A DNA stretch of 38,744 bases from Gammaproteobacteria bacterium (GTDB lineage: Bacteria; Pseudomonadota; Gammaproteobacteria; Steroidobacterales; Woeseiaceae): NCBI GenBank assembly GCA_009937505.1, contig JAACFJ010000005.1, positions 1 to 38,744 of the forward strand, in the 5' to 3' direction. Under the pieces are notes generated by a model that was not told the origin of the DNA, made no database searches, and worked only from the letters and a program-made list of their open reading frames with translations. How positions within the stretch are numbered: position 1 is the stretch's first letter; the number at the start of each line of letters is the position of its first letter. Below are positions 10,635-18,049 of this stretch, in pieces. The position numbers were made by a program, and so were the translations under genes.

Positions 10635-10664
10635 TTGGAGCAAGCCCGCTAAAAAGGCGATAAT
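10635..10664 (+). promoter_or_regulatory. Possible promoter for alkB
   Basis: TTGGAG (10635-10640), an 18-base spacer and GATAAT (10659-10664) would start transcription near 10671, about 24 bases before the alkB ATG. A second TATAAT stands at 10605-10610 without a clear -35. Confidence 0.4.
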
Positions 10665-10694
10665 TGCGCCCTGCATTATGACCACGGGCACACG

Positions 10695-11897
10695 ATGAAA
10701 GGCTATACGGGAACGTTACCGAACGGCGAGGCAATCCATTACGTCGATCGCAAGCGCTGGCTTTGGTCCCTTTCCGTGCTCTACCCGCTACAGCCGTTCG
10801 CAGGCATTGCGCTGCATGCGGCGACCGGCAATGAGCTTTGGCTGCTCCTGCCTTTTCTCCTGAATTACGGCATTGCACCGCTCCTCGACATGATTTTCGG
10901 GGAGGACAGGAATAATCCGCCGGAAGAAGTCGTCATGCAGCTCGAGCGCGACCCTTATTACAGGCGTCTTACCTACATCGTCGTGCCGCTGCATTTCCTG
11001 GCGCTGATCGGCACCGCCTGGTACGCGAGTACTCAGGAACTCAGCGCCTGGGCATTTCTCGCACTTGCTGTGGTCGCCGGGCTGACCGCGGGCCTCGCAA
11101 TTAACACCGGACACGAACTGGGCCACAAGAACTCGAAGGTCGAGAAACTGCTGGCGAAGATCGTGCTCGCGGTGCCGGCTTACGGCCATTTCACTATCGA
11201 TCACAATCGTGGGCACCACCGCGACGTTTCGACGCCGGAGGATGCGGCCAGTTCGCGCATGGGCGAGAGTATCTACAAGTTTGCGTCCCGTGAGTTCCCC
11301 GGCGCGTTCCTGCGCGCCTGGAACATCGAGAAGGACCGGCTGACCCGCCGCGGCAGATCGGTGTGGCATCCGAACAACCAGATCTTGCAGTCCTATGCGC
11401 TTACGGCGGCAATCTGGCTTGCTCTCGTGTGGGCATTCGGCTGGAGCATGTTGCCATTTCTGCTGGTGCACACGCTGTTCGCCTGGTGGCAGCTGACCAG
11501 CGCCAATTACGTCGAGCACTACGGCTTGTTACGCGCGAATGACGAAAACGGCAAATACGAGCGCTGCAAACCCCACCATTCCTGGAATAGCAATCACATC
11601 TATAGCAACCTCGTCCTGTTCCACCTCGAACGGCACTCCGATCATCACACGCATCCGCTGAGGCGTTATCAATCGCTGAGACATTTCGAGGGTCTGCCGC
11701 AATTGCCGAACGGCTACTTCGGCGTCTACATGCTCGCCTACGTACCGTGGCTCTGGTTCCGGGTCATGGACAAGCGTTTGCTGGCGTTGCCGCACATCAG
11801 GGGTGACCTCGACAAAATCAACATCGATCCGGATGCCCGCGGCAGAATCTTCCTGCAATACGGCCGCGACAAGATGACGGAGCCGGTTATTTTGTAG
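10695..11897 (+). CDS. alkB: Alkane 1-monooxygenase, AlkB type
   Basis: Integral-membrane non-haem di-iron hydroxylase that adds a terminal hydroxyl to medium-chain alkanes using rubredoxin electrons. The protein has 400 residues, as usual for AlkB, and no fused rubredoxin. The histidine boxes are complete: HELGHK at 140-145, HNRGHH at 170-175 (preceded by Asp where Glu is common), HSDHH at 314-318, and the AlkB-specific NYVEHYG at 271-277. About six membrane spans precede or separate them. No rubredoxin or rubredoxin reductase gene is in the window, so these must be elsewhere. The ribosome site before the ATG is weak. The neighbouring divergent cytochrome c is not a known AlkB partner. Confidence 0.93.
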   Translation: MKGYTGTLPNGEAIHYVDRKRWLWSLSVLYPLQPFAGIALHAATGNELWLLLPFLLNYGIAPLLDMIFGEDRNNPPEEVVMQLERDPYYRRLTYIVVPLHFLALIGTAWYASTQELSAWAFLALAVVAGLTAGLAINTGHELGHKNSKVEKLLAKIVLAVPAYGHFTIDHNRGHHRDVSTPEDAASSRMGESIYKFASREFPGAFLRAWNIEKDRLTRRGRSVWHPNNQILQSYALTAAIWLALVWAFGWSMLPFLLVHTLFAWWQLTSANYVEHYGLLRANDENGKYERCKPHHSWNSNHIYSNLVLFHLERHSDHHTHPLRRYQSLRHFEGLPQLPNGYFGVYMLAYVPWLWFRVMDKRLLALPHIRGDLDKINIDPDARGRIFLQYGRDKMTEPVIL

Positions 11898-11908
11898 GAC
11901 CGCAAAAC

Positions 11909-11924
11909 CCGCGCTTTTGCGCGG
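11909..11924. terminator. Hairpin downstream of alkB
   Basis: Stem CCGCGC (11909-11914), loop TTTT, stem GCGCGG (11919-11924), 11 bases after the alkB stop. There is no plus-strand T-tract; on the minus strand GTTTTG follows. It is a weak terminator candidate. Confidence 0.35.
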
Positions 11925-11986
11925 ATAGGTACATGTCGGGCGACGATTCCGTTCGCTAGTCTTGGCCGGTCAGAGTGTCCGCCGGG

Positions 11987-12856
11987 ATGACAATGCAGCC
12001 ACCCGCCATCCGAATTCCATTGCGCCAGTTGCTGGCAATCGTCCTTGCGCAACTCTTCGCCCTTACGGTACAGGCCTGGCTGTCGCGTACCCTGGCCGCA
12101 CGCGGGTACGAGGAGTTGCAGGCTCATTATCTTGCCTACCTCGCCGTGCCGCCGATCCTGTTGCTCTTTCTCGCCCCCTTACTCCTCGAGCACCGCCAGT
12201 TCATGCAGCGAGTGTTCAGCGCGCGCGAATTGACGGTACGAGTAACGATTGCGGCCATCGTACTCGGCATCACGGCTCGCGTGGCGTGGTGGGCGCAGCT
12301 GATTACTCGCGTATCGTTCGGCATAACCAGCAACGACGATCCAGAGGCCGTAATCGGGCCCGTCTTCTCGTTCACCTGTCCACCGATGCCCGCGCTCTTC
12401 CTCGGCATGCTCGTGATGGCGGTACTGATACCGATCATGGAGGAAACGGTGAACCGCGGCCTGCTGCAATCCGCTTTCGCGCACAAGGGACCGCTGACTG
12501 CCATCCTGATTTCAGCGGTATTCTTTACGGCGCTCCACCCCCCGTCGTCCTACTGGTTTGTCTTCCTCATGGGGCTGGTGATCGGCACCCAGTTCTGGCT
12601 TACCGGTTCGCTGTGGACAACCATCATCACACACGCGACCTATAACGGACTCGCCCAGCTCGACTGGCGTTGCCTGCAGGCCCACTGGAATCCACCTCCG
12701 GAAAGTGTGCCGTTGCGAGTCCCGGGCGCAATCGCTCTCGTCACGCTCGCGGTCACAATGCTGCTCATCGTGGCCCTGTTGCGTTATCAACGGGCCGGGG
12801 CGCGAAGCGCCCCGGCCACGACGGCTACTCAAATGCGCTCGCGACACGCTCGATGA
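11987..12856 (+). CDS. CPBP (Abi/Rce1-like) intramembrane metalloprotease
   Basis: Polytopic membrane protein of the CPBP family (CAAX protease and bacteriocin-processing). From ATG 11987 it has 289 residues; GTG 11975 and ATG 11993 are alternatives. All three family motifs are present: Glu152-Glu153-x3-Arg157 (EETVNR), Phe180-x3-His184 (FTALH) and His216-x3-Asn220 (HATYN). About seven spans surround them. In Gram-positive bacteria, CPBP/Abi proteins often give immunity to, or process, bacteriocins. Here the gene converges with a small gene for a double-glycine-leader peptide and overlaps its 3' end by 32 bases, which makes a link plausible but unproven. The last codons also encode one arm of an 11-bp hairpin. 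Confidence 0.87.
   Translation: MTMQPPAIRIPLRQLLAIVLAQLFALTVQAWLSRTLAARGYEELQAHYLAYLAVPPILLLFLAPLLLEHRQFMQRVFSARELTVRVTIAAIVLGITARVAWWAQLITRVSFGITSNDDPEAVIGPVFSFTCPPMPALFLGMLVMAVLIPIMEETVNRGLLQSAFAHKGPLTAILISAVFFTALHPPSSYWFVFLMGLVIGTQFWLTGSLWTTIITHATYNGLAQLDWRCLQAHWNPPPESVPLRVPGAIALVTLAVTMLLIVALLRYQRAGARSAPATTATQMRSRHAR
12793..12817. terminator. Strong GC hairpin just past the leader-peptide gene
   Basis: Perfect 11-bp arms GGCCGGGGCGC (12793-12803) and GCGCCCCGGCC (12807-12817) around a 3-base loop. On the minus strand it begins seven bases after the stop of the 64-codon peptide gene, where an intrinsic terminator would sit. No T-tract follows. It lies inside the 3' coding end of the CPBP gene on the other strand. 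Confidence 0.5.
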
Positions 12857-13019
12857 TGTGCGAGGTTGCCGCGACGAGACCCTCGTAGATCTGGATTAGG
12901 TCCTGCCCAAGGGACCCCGTATCGGAAACACCGCCATAGTTGTTTTTGCCCGACCCCGACGAACAGCCCTTGCGCCCGCCGCCTACAAACATGACTTCCG
13001 TAACAGTTAGTTCGCGCAT
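12825..13019 (-). CDS. Double-glycine-leader peptide (bacteriocin/microcin-like precursor)
   Basis: 64-codon gene with an excellent ribosome site (AGGAG, eight bases before the ATG). The first 15 residues, MRELTVTEVMFVGGG, align without gaps with the colicin V leader: Met1, Arg2, Leu4, Thr5, Glu8, Val12, Gly14 and Gly15 coincide. They place Leu at -12, Glu at -8, Val at -4 and Gly-Gly at -2/-1. Cleavage by a C39-peptidase ABC exporter would release a 49-residue core: first a Gly/Ser/Asn-rich part with one Cys (residue 19), then an amphipathic helix-like part. No C39 transporter is in the window. The CPBP protease gene converges with it. Its activity as a bacteriocin, signal or other exported peptide is inference. 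Confidence 0.8.
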   Translation of the reverse strand: MRELTVTEVMFVGGGRKGCSSGSGKNNYGGVSDTGSLGQDLIQIYEGLVAATSHIIERVASAFE

Positions 13020-13247
13020 GATTCGATCTCCTTATCGATTATTGCCAGACATATTGCGCTTCCTGCGCACTGTCACCGTAACGGCACGCTGCTGAGTGTG
13101 CGCGGGGCGAAACCCGCCAATTCATGCGGTTTTTGACATAGTCCGCAACCCTGGCGCCCGTCAGCCTGTGATGCGCCGCACAGAACCCCCCGTGACCGGT
13201 GTTTACGCTGGTCTTCGAAATTCCGCTCGGGCAACAGGACAGGAATC

Positions 13248-13913
13248 ATGAAGAGTCTTTCATTCAGAATTGTCGCGTTTCTAATGGCGATCGCGGCAAC
13301 AGGCACTGCCGCCGCAGACAACAATTTCGGCGTCGGCGTCAAAGCCGGCACGCTCGGCATTGGCGTCGAGGGCACATGGCGGCCGCTGCCGTATCTCGAT
13401 GTGCGCCTGGGCGCCAACCAGTACGACTACAGCGACAACGGCATCTACGGCGGCGTCAACTACGACGCCGAGATCAACCTGGATAACTACTACGTAACGG
13501 GCAACTTCCGCTTCCCGCTCAGCCCGTTCCGGCTTACGGGCGGGCTGTACTCGAACGGCAACGAATTCAATGCGGTGAGCGGCGACAACGGCGCTATTAT
13601 CCTGATCGGCGGCGACCCGTATCCCGCCGACGCCGTCGGCACCCTGTCCGCAAGTGCGGCATTCGACAGCACGTCCCCCTATTTCGGCGTCGGCTTCGAC
13701 TTCACGGTGTTCGGCAAAGTCGGCATGAACCTCGATTTCGGCGTGCTCTGGCAAGGATCCCCGCAGGTATCGATGGCCACCGACGGCCTGCTTGCCGGCA
13801 ACCCGACTTTCGAAGCCTCGCTCGATGCGGAACGTGCGGAACTCGAGGACGAACTCAGCGACTACAAGGCCTGGCCTGTTGTCAGCCTCGGCTTTGTCTT
13901 CAACTTCCTCTGA
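13248..13913 (+). CDS. Predicted outer-membrane beta-barrel protein
   Basis: 221 residues with a cleavable signal peptide (hydrophobic stretch about 7-20, cleavage near Ala-Ala-Ala before Asp-Asn-Asn). The mature part has alternating polar/hydrophobic strands rich in Gly, Asn, Tyr and Asp. The last strand ends VSLGFVFNFL, a typical C-terminal Phe/Leu signal for BAM-dependent outer-membrane insertion. It resembles eight-stranded barrels of the OmpA/OmpW size class, but I do not recognise the family. An AGGA-type ribosome site precedes the ATG. Its stop (TGA 13911-13913) directly abuts the stop of the convergent oxidoreductase gene inside the palindrome CTCTGATCAGAG. Confidence 0.75.
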   Translation: MKSLSFRIVAFLMAIAATGTAAADNNFGVGVKAGTLGIGVEGTWRPLPYLDVRLGANQYDYSDNGIYGGVNYDAEINLDNYYVTGNFRFPLSPFRLTGGLYSNGNEFNAVSGDNGAIILIGGDPYPADAVGTLSASAAFDSTSPYFGVGFDFTVFGKVGMNLDFGVLWQGSPQVSMATDGLLAGNPTFEASLDAERAELEDELSDYKAWPVVSLGFVFNFL

Positions 13914-15260
13914 TCAGAGACTGTCGAGCCAGTTTGCCACGACGAGGCCCGTGCGCAGGTAAGTGCGACGCAGTACGGGAATTGGATAGCGCCTGGGCAG
14001 TTCCCGGGCGAATCTCGGAAGGTCGTCCGGGGCAGCGCCGCGCCCCATCCAGTCGGCCAGCTGCTTGCCTGCCCAGGTGGCCGTATTGACGCCGTGGCCG
14101 TGGTAACCGAAACCGAAAAAAGTAAACGGATCGTCCGTGAGGCGGCCGATACCCGGCCGTAACGACGCCGTCATGCAGATCAGCCCGTGCCAGCGGTACT
14201 CGATCTCGACGTCGGCCCATCCGGGCCAGATTGTCCGGAACGTGTCGATGATCTTCCGGTAGGTCGCGCGTTCACCCTGCAGCGTACCGCGAGTATGCCC
14301 CCGGGCACCGAAGAGGAAGCGATTATCGGGAAGCAACCGGAAATAATTCAGGAGGTGCCTCGAATTGATGGCCGGGTGTTCGGTCCGCCAACCCTGATCC
14401 AGACGCTCGTCATCGCTTAATGGACGCGTCACGACGATCGCACTGATAACCGGCAACGTGCGGCCGTAAAACTCAGCCCCGAGCTGCTCCGGCATGAAGC
14501 CGTTAGTCGCGAAAAGCACCTTCGAGGCACGCAGCGTTCCTCCCGACGTCTGCAGCCGGTGACTGCCATCCGCCGACCTGGACCAGTGCAGTACCTCGCT
14601 GGCCGAATGCAGCTTGGCGCCGCGCAGGCTCGCCGCCAGCGCAAGTCCCCTGCAAAAGCGCAGCGGATGCAGGCCGAGAGCCGGCTTCGAAATCAGCGCG
14701 CCGTGCTGTTCGGCTGAATCATAAATGCGCTCGCTGACCTCGTAGCGCGTCAACAGCTCGGCATCGATTCCGAGTAAATCGGTCAATGCCGTGTGCTCGG
14801 ATTGCAGGCGGGTGAATGCGCGCACCGAATGCGCGATCTCTACCTCCGCGGCGCCGAACGCGTCGACGTCGATGTCCTCGTCATTTGCAAGGTCTCGCAC
14901 CAGCTCGACAGCCTGCACCTGCGACCGGTACCAGTCCCGCGCCGCCTCGAGGCCAAAATGCCGGATCATGCCGCGCGGGTGCAGGCCGGTACCGCCGATG
15001 CAGCAAAAGCCACCGTTGCGGCCCGATGCGCCCCAGCCAATGTGACCGGCTTCCAGGACGCGTACGTCGATGCCGTGATCGCTTGCAAGGTGGTAGGCGG
15101 CAGACAGCCCCGTATAACCGCCACCGATGATCGCGACCTCGCAGGACTCATCACGCTCCAGCGGCGGCGACGTAAAGGCCGGCGGTGGCGCCGTGGCCTC
15201 CCAGTAGCTGGGCTGCGGCGTCGCGAAGTCGTAGAGGTTGTCGTCGTAGAGACGCCGCAT
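13914..15260 (-). CDS. FAD-dependent amine/amino-acid oxidoreductase (DAO family)
   Basis: 448 residues from ATG 15260; the frame is open further upstream but overlaps the preceding gene. The N-terminal ADP-binding motif IIGGGYTGLSAAYHLA (about 42-57) and the following GWGASGRNGGF segment are typical of the DadA/PuuB-like DAO family. The C-terminal GFGYHGHGVN block closes the FAD site. The layout resembles gamma-glutamylputrescine oxidase and related amine oxidases. It starts five bases after the PLP decarboxylase stop, so the two genes form an operon. A decarboxylase that makes an amine followed by an oxidase that consumes it would be coherent. The substrate cannot be read from sequence. Confidence 0.88.
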   Translation of the reverse strand: MRRLYDDNLYDFATPQPSYWEATAPPPAFTSPPLERDESCEVAIIGGGYTGLSAAYHLASDHGIDVRVLEAGHIGWGASGRNGGFCCIGGTGLHPRGMIRHFGLEAARDWYRSQVQAVELVRDLANDEDIDVDAFGAAEVEIAHSVRAFTRLQSEHTALTDLLGIDAELLTRYEVSERIYDSAEQHGALISKPALGLHPLRFCRGLALAASLRGAKLHSASEVLHWSRSADGSHRLQTSGGTLRASKVLFATNGFMPEQLGAEFYGRTLPVISAIVVTRPLSDDERLDQGWRTEHPAINSRHLLNYFRLLPDNRFLFGARGHTRGTLQGERATYRKIIDTFRTIWPGWADVEIEYRWHGLICMTASLRPGIGRLTDDPFTFFGFGYHGHGVNTATWAGKQLADWMGRGAAPDDLPRFARELPRRYPIPVLRRTYLRTGLVVANWLDSL

Positions 15261-15265
15261 GGTTC

Positions 15266-16633
15266 TCAAGCCTGCTTTCCGCGCTCGGCACACGCAAGCA
15301 TAGCCTCGAGGCTGATATCGACGTCCGCCACCGTCGTCGACCAGTTGCTGACACTGATACGCATGGCGCGGCGACCCTGCCATACGGTTGCGCCGCACCA
15401 GCAGGTACCGTCGCGCTGAATCTCCTCGATGACGCGCAGGGTCGTTTCATCGTCGCCGAACGACACGAGCACCTGGTTGAGCACGACGTCATTGAGAACT
15501 TCGTAACCGGCAGCGCCAAGACCATCCGCGAATCGCCTCGCGTGCGAGCAACACCGTTCGATGAGATCTTCGACACCGCGCCTCCCCAGCGATCGCAGCG
15601 CGGCCCAGACGTCGACGCCCCTCGCACGGCGAGAGAGTTCCGGCGTGTAGTCCGACGGATTGCGATGCTCGGTGTCGGTAATCAGGTAATCCGCGGTAAT
15701 CGCCATCGCTGCTTTCAACGCTGCAGCGTCGCGGGTGATAGCGACGCCACTGTCATAGGGCACGTTCAGCCATTTGTGCGCATCCGTGGCCCATGAATCG
15801 GCCGCACCCATGCCCTCAACCCTGTGGAGCATACTCGGGACGGCGGCGGCCCAGAGCCCGAACGCGCCGTCGACGTGGACCCAGGCGCCTGCAGGCCGTA
15901 CGGCGTTGCATATATCGCCAACGGGATCGAACGCGCCCGTGTTGATATTGCCAACCTGCGTGCAGACGATCGTGGGTCCGTCAATCGCCGGCAAGGCGTC
16001 GGCAATCATTCTGCCCTGGCCGTCGACAGGCACACGCAGTGCACGGTCGCGTCCCAACCCGAGCAAGCCGAGCGATTTCGTCAGGGTGGGATGTGCTTCT
16101 TCGCCGATGATCACCGTCACCTCGGGGGCCCCGATCAGGCCCTCGCTCTCCACGTCCCAGCCCACATCGGCAAGCACCTTGTGGCGGGCCGCGGCCAGCG
16201 CCGTGAAATTCGCTATCGTCGCTCCGGTCACGAAGCTGGCGGCGCAGTCCTCCGGCAGGCTGAACAGTTCGCATAGCCAGCGTCGCGAAACGTTTTCGAG
16301 TGTCGCGACCGCGGGCGTCACCTGGCTCATCACGGAGTTCTGGTCCCACGCCGTTGCCAGCCAGTTGGCGGCAACGGTGACCGGCATGGAACCCCCGATC
16401 ACGAAGCCGAAGAAACGCGGACCAGCCATTGCCACCGACGCGGGCGAACCGATCTCGTCGAGCATCGCCAGTGTCTCGGAATCGGCTTTTCCGTCCTCCG
16501 AGAGCGGCTCGTCGAATCCTGCCACTGCAGCGATCGCCTCGGGTGTCGGAACTACCTGGCGCCCTTGCAGCGACTTGCGATAGCTAATGGCGCGTTCCGC
16601 CGCGTCGCGCATCAGTTTGTCGTCATTGCTCAT
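15266..16633 (-). CDS. Group II pyridoxal-phosphate amino-acid decarboxylase
   Basis: PLP enzyme of the aromatic-L-amino-acid/glutamate decarboxylase superfamily, 455 residues from ATG 16633 (GGCGGA ahead of it). The PLP-binding Lys287 lies in WATDAHKWLN, Asp255 in HVDGAFG contacts the pyridine nitrogen, and His181 in EEAHPT stacks on the ring. The family GPRFFGFVIGG segment is at 71-81. Bacterial proteins of this subfamily act on aromatic amino acids or aspartate-like substrates; which one applies here is unknown. It is the first gene of a pair with the FAD oxidoreductase and is divergent from the PHP-domain gene. Confidence 0.9.
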   Translation of the reverse strand: MSNDDKLMRDAAERAISYRKSLQGRQVVPTPEAIAAVAGFDEPLSEDGKADSETLAMLDEIGSPASVAMAGPRFFGFVIGGSMPVTVAANWLATAWDQNSVMSQVTPAVATLENVSRRWLCELFSLPEDCAASFVTGATIANFTALAAARHKVLADVGWDVESEGLIGAPEVTVIIGEEAHPTLTKSLGLLGLGRDRALRVPVDGQGRMIADALPAIDGPTIVCTQVGNINTGAFDPVGDICNAVRPAGAWVHVDGAFGLWAAAVPSMLHRVEGMGAADSWATDAHKWLNVPYDSGVAITRDAAALKAAMAITADYLITDTEHRNPSDYTPELSRRARGVDVWAALRSLGRRGVEDLIERCCSHARRFADGLGAAGYEVLNDVVLNQVLVSFGDDETTLRVIEEIQRDGTCWCGATVWQGRRAMRISVSNWSTTVADVDISLEAMLACAERGKQA

Positions 16634-16770
16634 GCCGATTCCGCCGTACGAAGTAATGCATCCCGGCTCACGAACAGGAGCGCGAGACAGACGATGGTAA
16701 GGTTGCCTTTCTTCATCAGGACCTGTTCGCAAAAACGCAACGCGCGCATTGTCACATATCCGCAGTGAGA

Positions 16771-16799
16771 CTTTGCGGCCTTCGTCGAGTCCGTATAAT
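16771..16799 (+). promoter_or_regulatory. Promoter with perfect TATAAT for the PHP gene
   Basis: TATAAT at 16794-16799, with CTTTGC at 16771-16776 (17-base spacer) as a weak -35. The expected start near 16806 leaves only about three bases before the GTG at 16809, so the transcript would be nearly leaderless. No ribosome site precedes the GTG. Confidence 0.6.
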
Positions 16800-16808
16800 G
16801 CCCGCAAC

Positions 16809-17642
16809 GTGATCTACGATCTGCATTCCCACAGCAACGCCTCCGATGGTTCACTGGATCCAGACGATTTGCTGCTGCACGCGGCCCAGTCCGGCGTCGA
16901 CACGCTGGCAATAACGGATCACGACACGCTCGCGGCGTTCGACCGGATCGACACCCGGGTTACACGCCCTCGCCTCGTTCCCGGTATCGAGCTCTCGACA
17001 TCGTGGCGCACCATTGGTGTGCACATCGTCGGGCTCAACATCGATCCGGCGAGTGCGACCCTTCGCCGCGGCGTCCGGCAGCAGCAACGATCGCGGGACG
17101 AACGTGCCCGTATCATCGCCCGGCGGCTGCGGTCGAAGGGACTGCCGGATATGCTTGAGGACGTCCTTAGAATCGCAGACGGAGAACCGGTAAGCCGGCC
17201 GCACTTCGCCAGGCACATGGTCAGCGCGGGGATCGCCAGGGACACGCGGGCCGCGTTCCGCAAGTACCTCGGTGCCGGAAAACCCGGCGACGTCCGGCAC
17301 GGCTGGGCGTCGCTGCCGGAGATCGTACGCTGGATCCTGGAGGCAGGAGGCACCGCGGTGCTTGCACATCCAGCGAAATACCGACTTACGAAAACGAAGC
17401 TGCAGAGCCTCGCCACGGATTTTCGTCACGCGGGAGGAACGGCGATCGAGGTCGTGTGCGGGCGGCAGTCACTCAACACGACGACACATCTTGCAAAGCT
17501 TTCGCGCGACCTGGAGCTGGCCGCGTCTTGCGGCTCCGATTTTCACAGCGGCGACAACCGCTGGTCGCGGCCGGGTGGTTTTCCGCCACTGCCCGACGAC
17601 GTGCGGCCGGTCTGGACGACATGGCAGACGTACTCGAAATAA
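16809..17642 (+). CDS. PHP-domain phosphoesterase (RNase AM / YciV-like)
   Basis: Metal-dependent phosphoesterase of the PHP family, 277 residues from GTG 16809. The metal-binding motifs are in place: His6-x-His8 (DLHSHSN), Asp37-His38-Asp39 (ITDHDT), Glu in PGIELS, and the C-terminal DFHSGD. The E. coli homologue YciV (RNase AM) trims RNA 5' ends and removes 3'-phosphate from nucleoside 3',5'-bisphosphates, and the residues seen agree with that group. TTG 16749 would extend the protein, but the family starts right at the first histidine pair. The arfB gene overlaps its 3' end by 22 bases. The transcript may be leaderless. Confidence 0.9.
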   Translation: MIYDLHSHSNASDGSLDPDDLLLHAAQSGVDTLAITDHDTLAAFDRIDTRVTRPRLVPGIELSTSWRTIGVHIVGLNIDPASATLRRGVRQQQRSRDERARIIARRLRSKGLPDMLEDVLRIADGEPVSRPHFARHMVSAGIARDTRAAFRKYLGAGKPGDVRHGWASLPEIVRWILEAGGTAVLAHPAKYRLTKTKLQSLATDFRHAGGTAIEVVCGRQSLNTTTHLAKLSRDLELAASCGSDFHSGDNRWSRPGGFPPLPDDVRPVWTTWQTYSK

Positions 17643-18049
17643 CGGACGAGATCGCCGTCCCGATGGACGACATTGTCCTGTCGGCAATGCGCTCCAGTGG
17701 CGCCGGCGGTCAGAACGTCAACAAGGTGGCGACTGCGATTCACCTGCAGTTCGATATCCGTGCCTGCAGCGCACTGCCCGAGCCGATACGGGCACGCCTG
17801 CTGGATATGGATGATCGCCGCATCTCCGCGGCCGGCGTTGTCACTATCAAGGCCCGGGAGCACCGTACCCAGGCCAGGAACAGGGAGGCCGCGCTCGAAC
17901 GGCTACGAGAGCTGATCAGGTCCGCCCTCGTCGAAAAAAAACCGCGCGTCGCGACGAAACCGAGCCGAAAATCGATCCGGAAGCGCCTCGACGACAAGCG
18001 ACGCCGCAGCAACGTCAAGCGTTCGCGCGGCCGAGTCGACGACGCCTAG
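17621..18049 (+). CDS. arfB: ArfB, alternative ribosome-rescue peptidyl-tRNA hydrolase
   Basis: Codon-independent release factor (YaeJ/ICT1 family) that hydrolyses peptidyl-tRNA on stalled ribosomes. It has 142 residues from ATG 17621. The catalytic GGQ is at 29-31 in SSGAGGQNVNK. The C-terminal tail (about 105-142) is very rich in Lys and Arg, as needed to enter the empty mRNA channel. It begins inside the end of the PHP gene, which suggests translational coupling. Its stop overlaps the stop of the convergent regulator gene at CTAG (18046-18049). Confidence 0.95.
   Translation: MADVLEITDEIAVPMDDIVLSAMRSSGAGGQNVNKVATAIHLQFDIRACSALPEPIRARLLDMDDRRISAAGVVTIKAREHRTQARNREAALERLRELIRSALVEKKPRVATKPSRKSIRKRLDDKRRRSNVKRSRGRVDDA

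Noticed and set aside
13131-13161. TTGACA at 13133 as a promoter for the beta-barrel gene
   Set aside because: No acceptable -10 lies 16-18 bases downstream; the sequence there is GC-rich.
13908-13919. CTCTGATCAGAG palindrome as a terminator
   Set aside because: It arises from two abutting TGA stops of convergent genes with no loop and no T-tract; too short to call.
16630-16716. 28-codon minus-strand frame (MKKGNLTIVC start) upstream of the PLP decarboxylase
   Set aside because: A weak AGG precedes it and its stop overlaps the next gene, so a leader peptide is possible, but there is nothing else to support coding.
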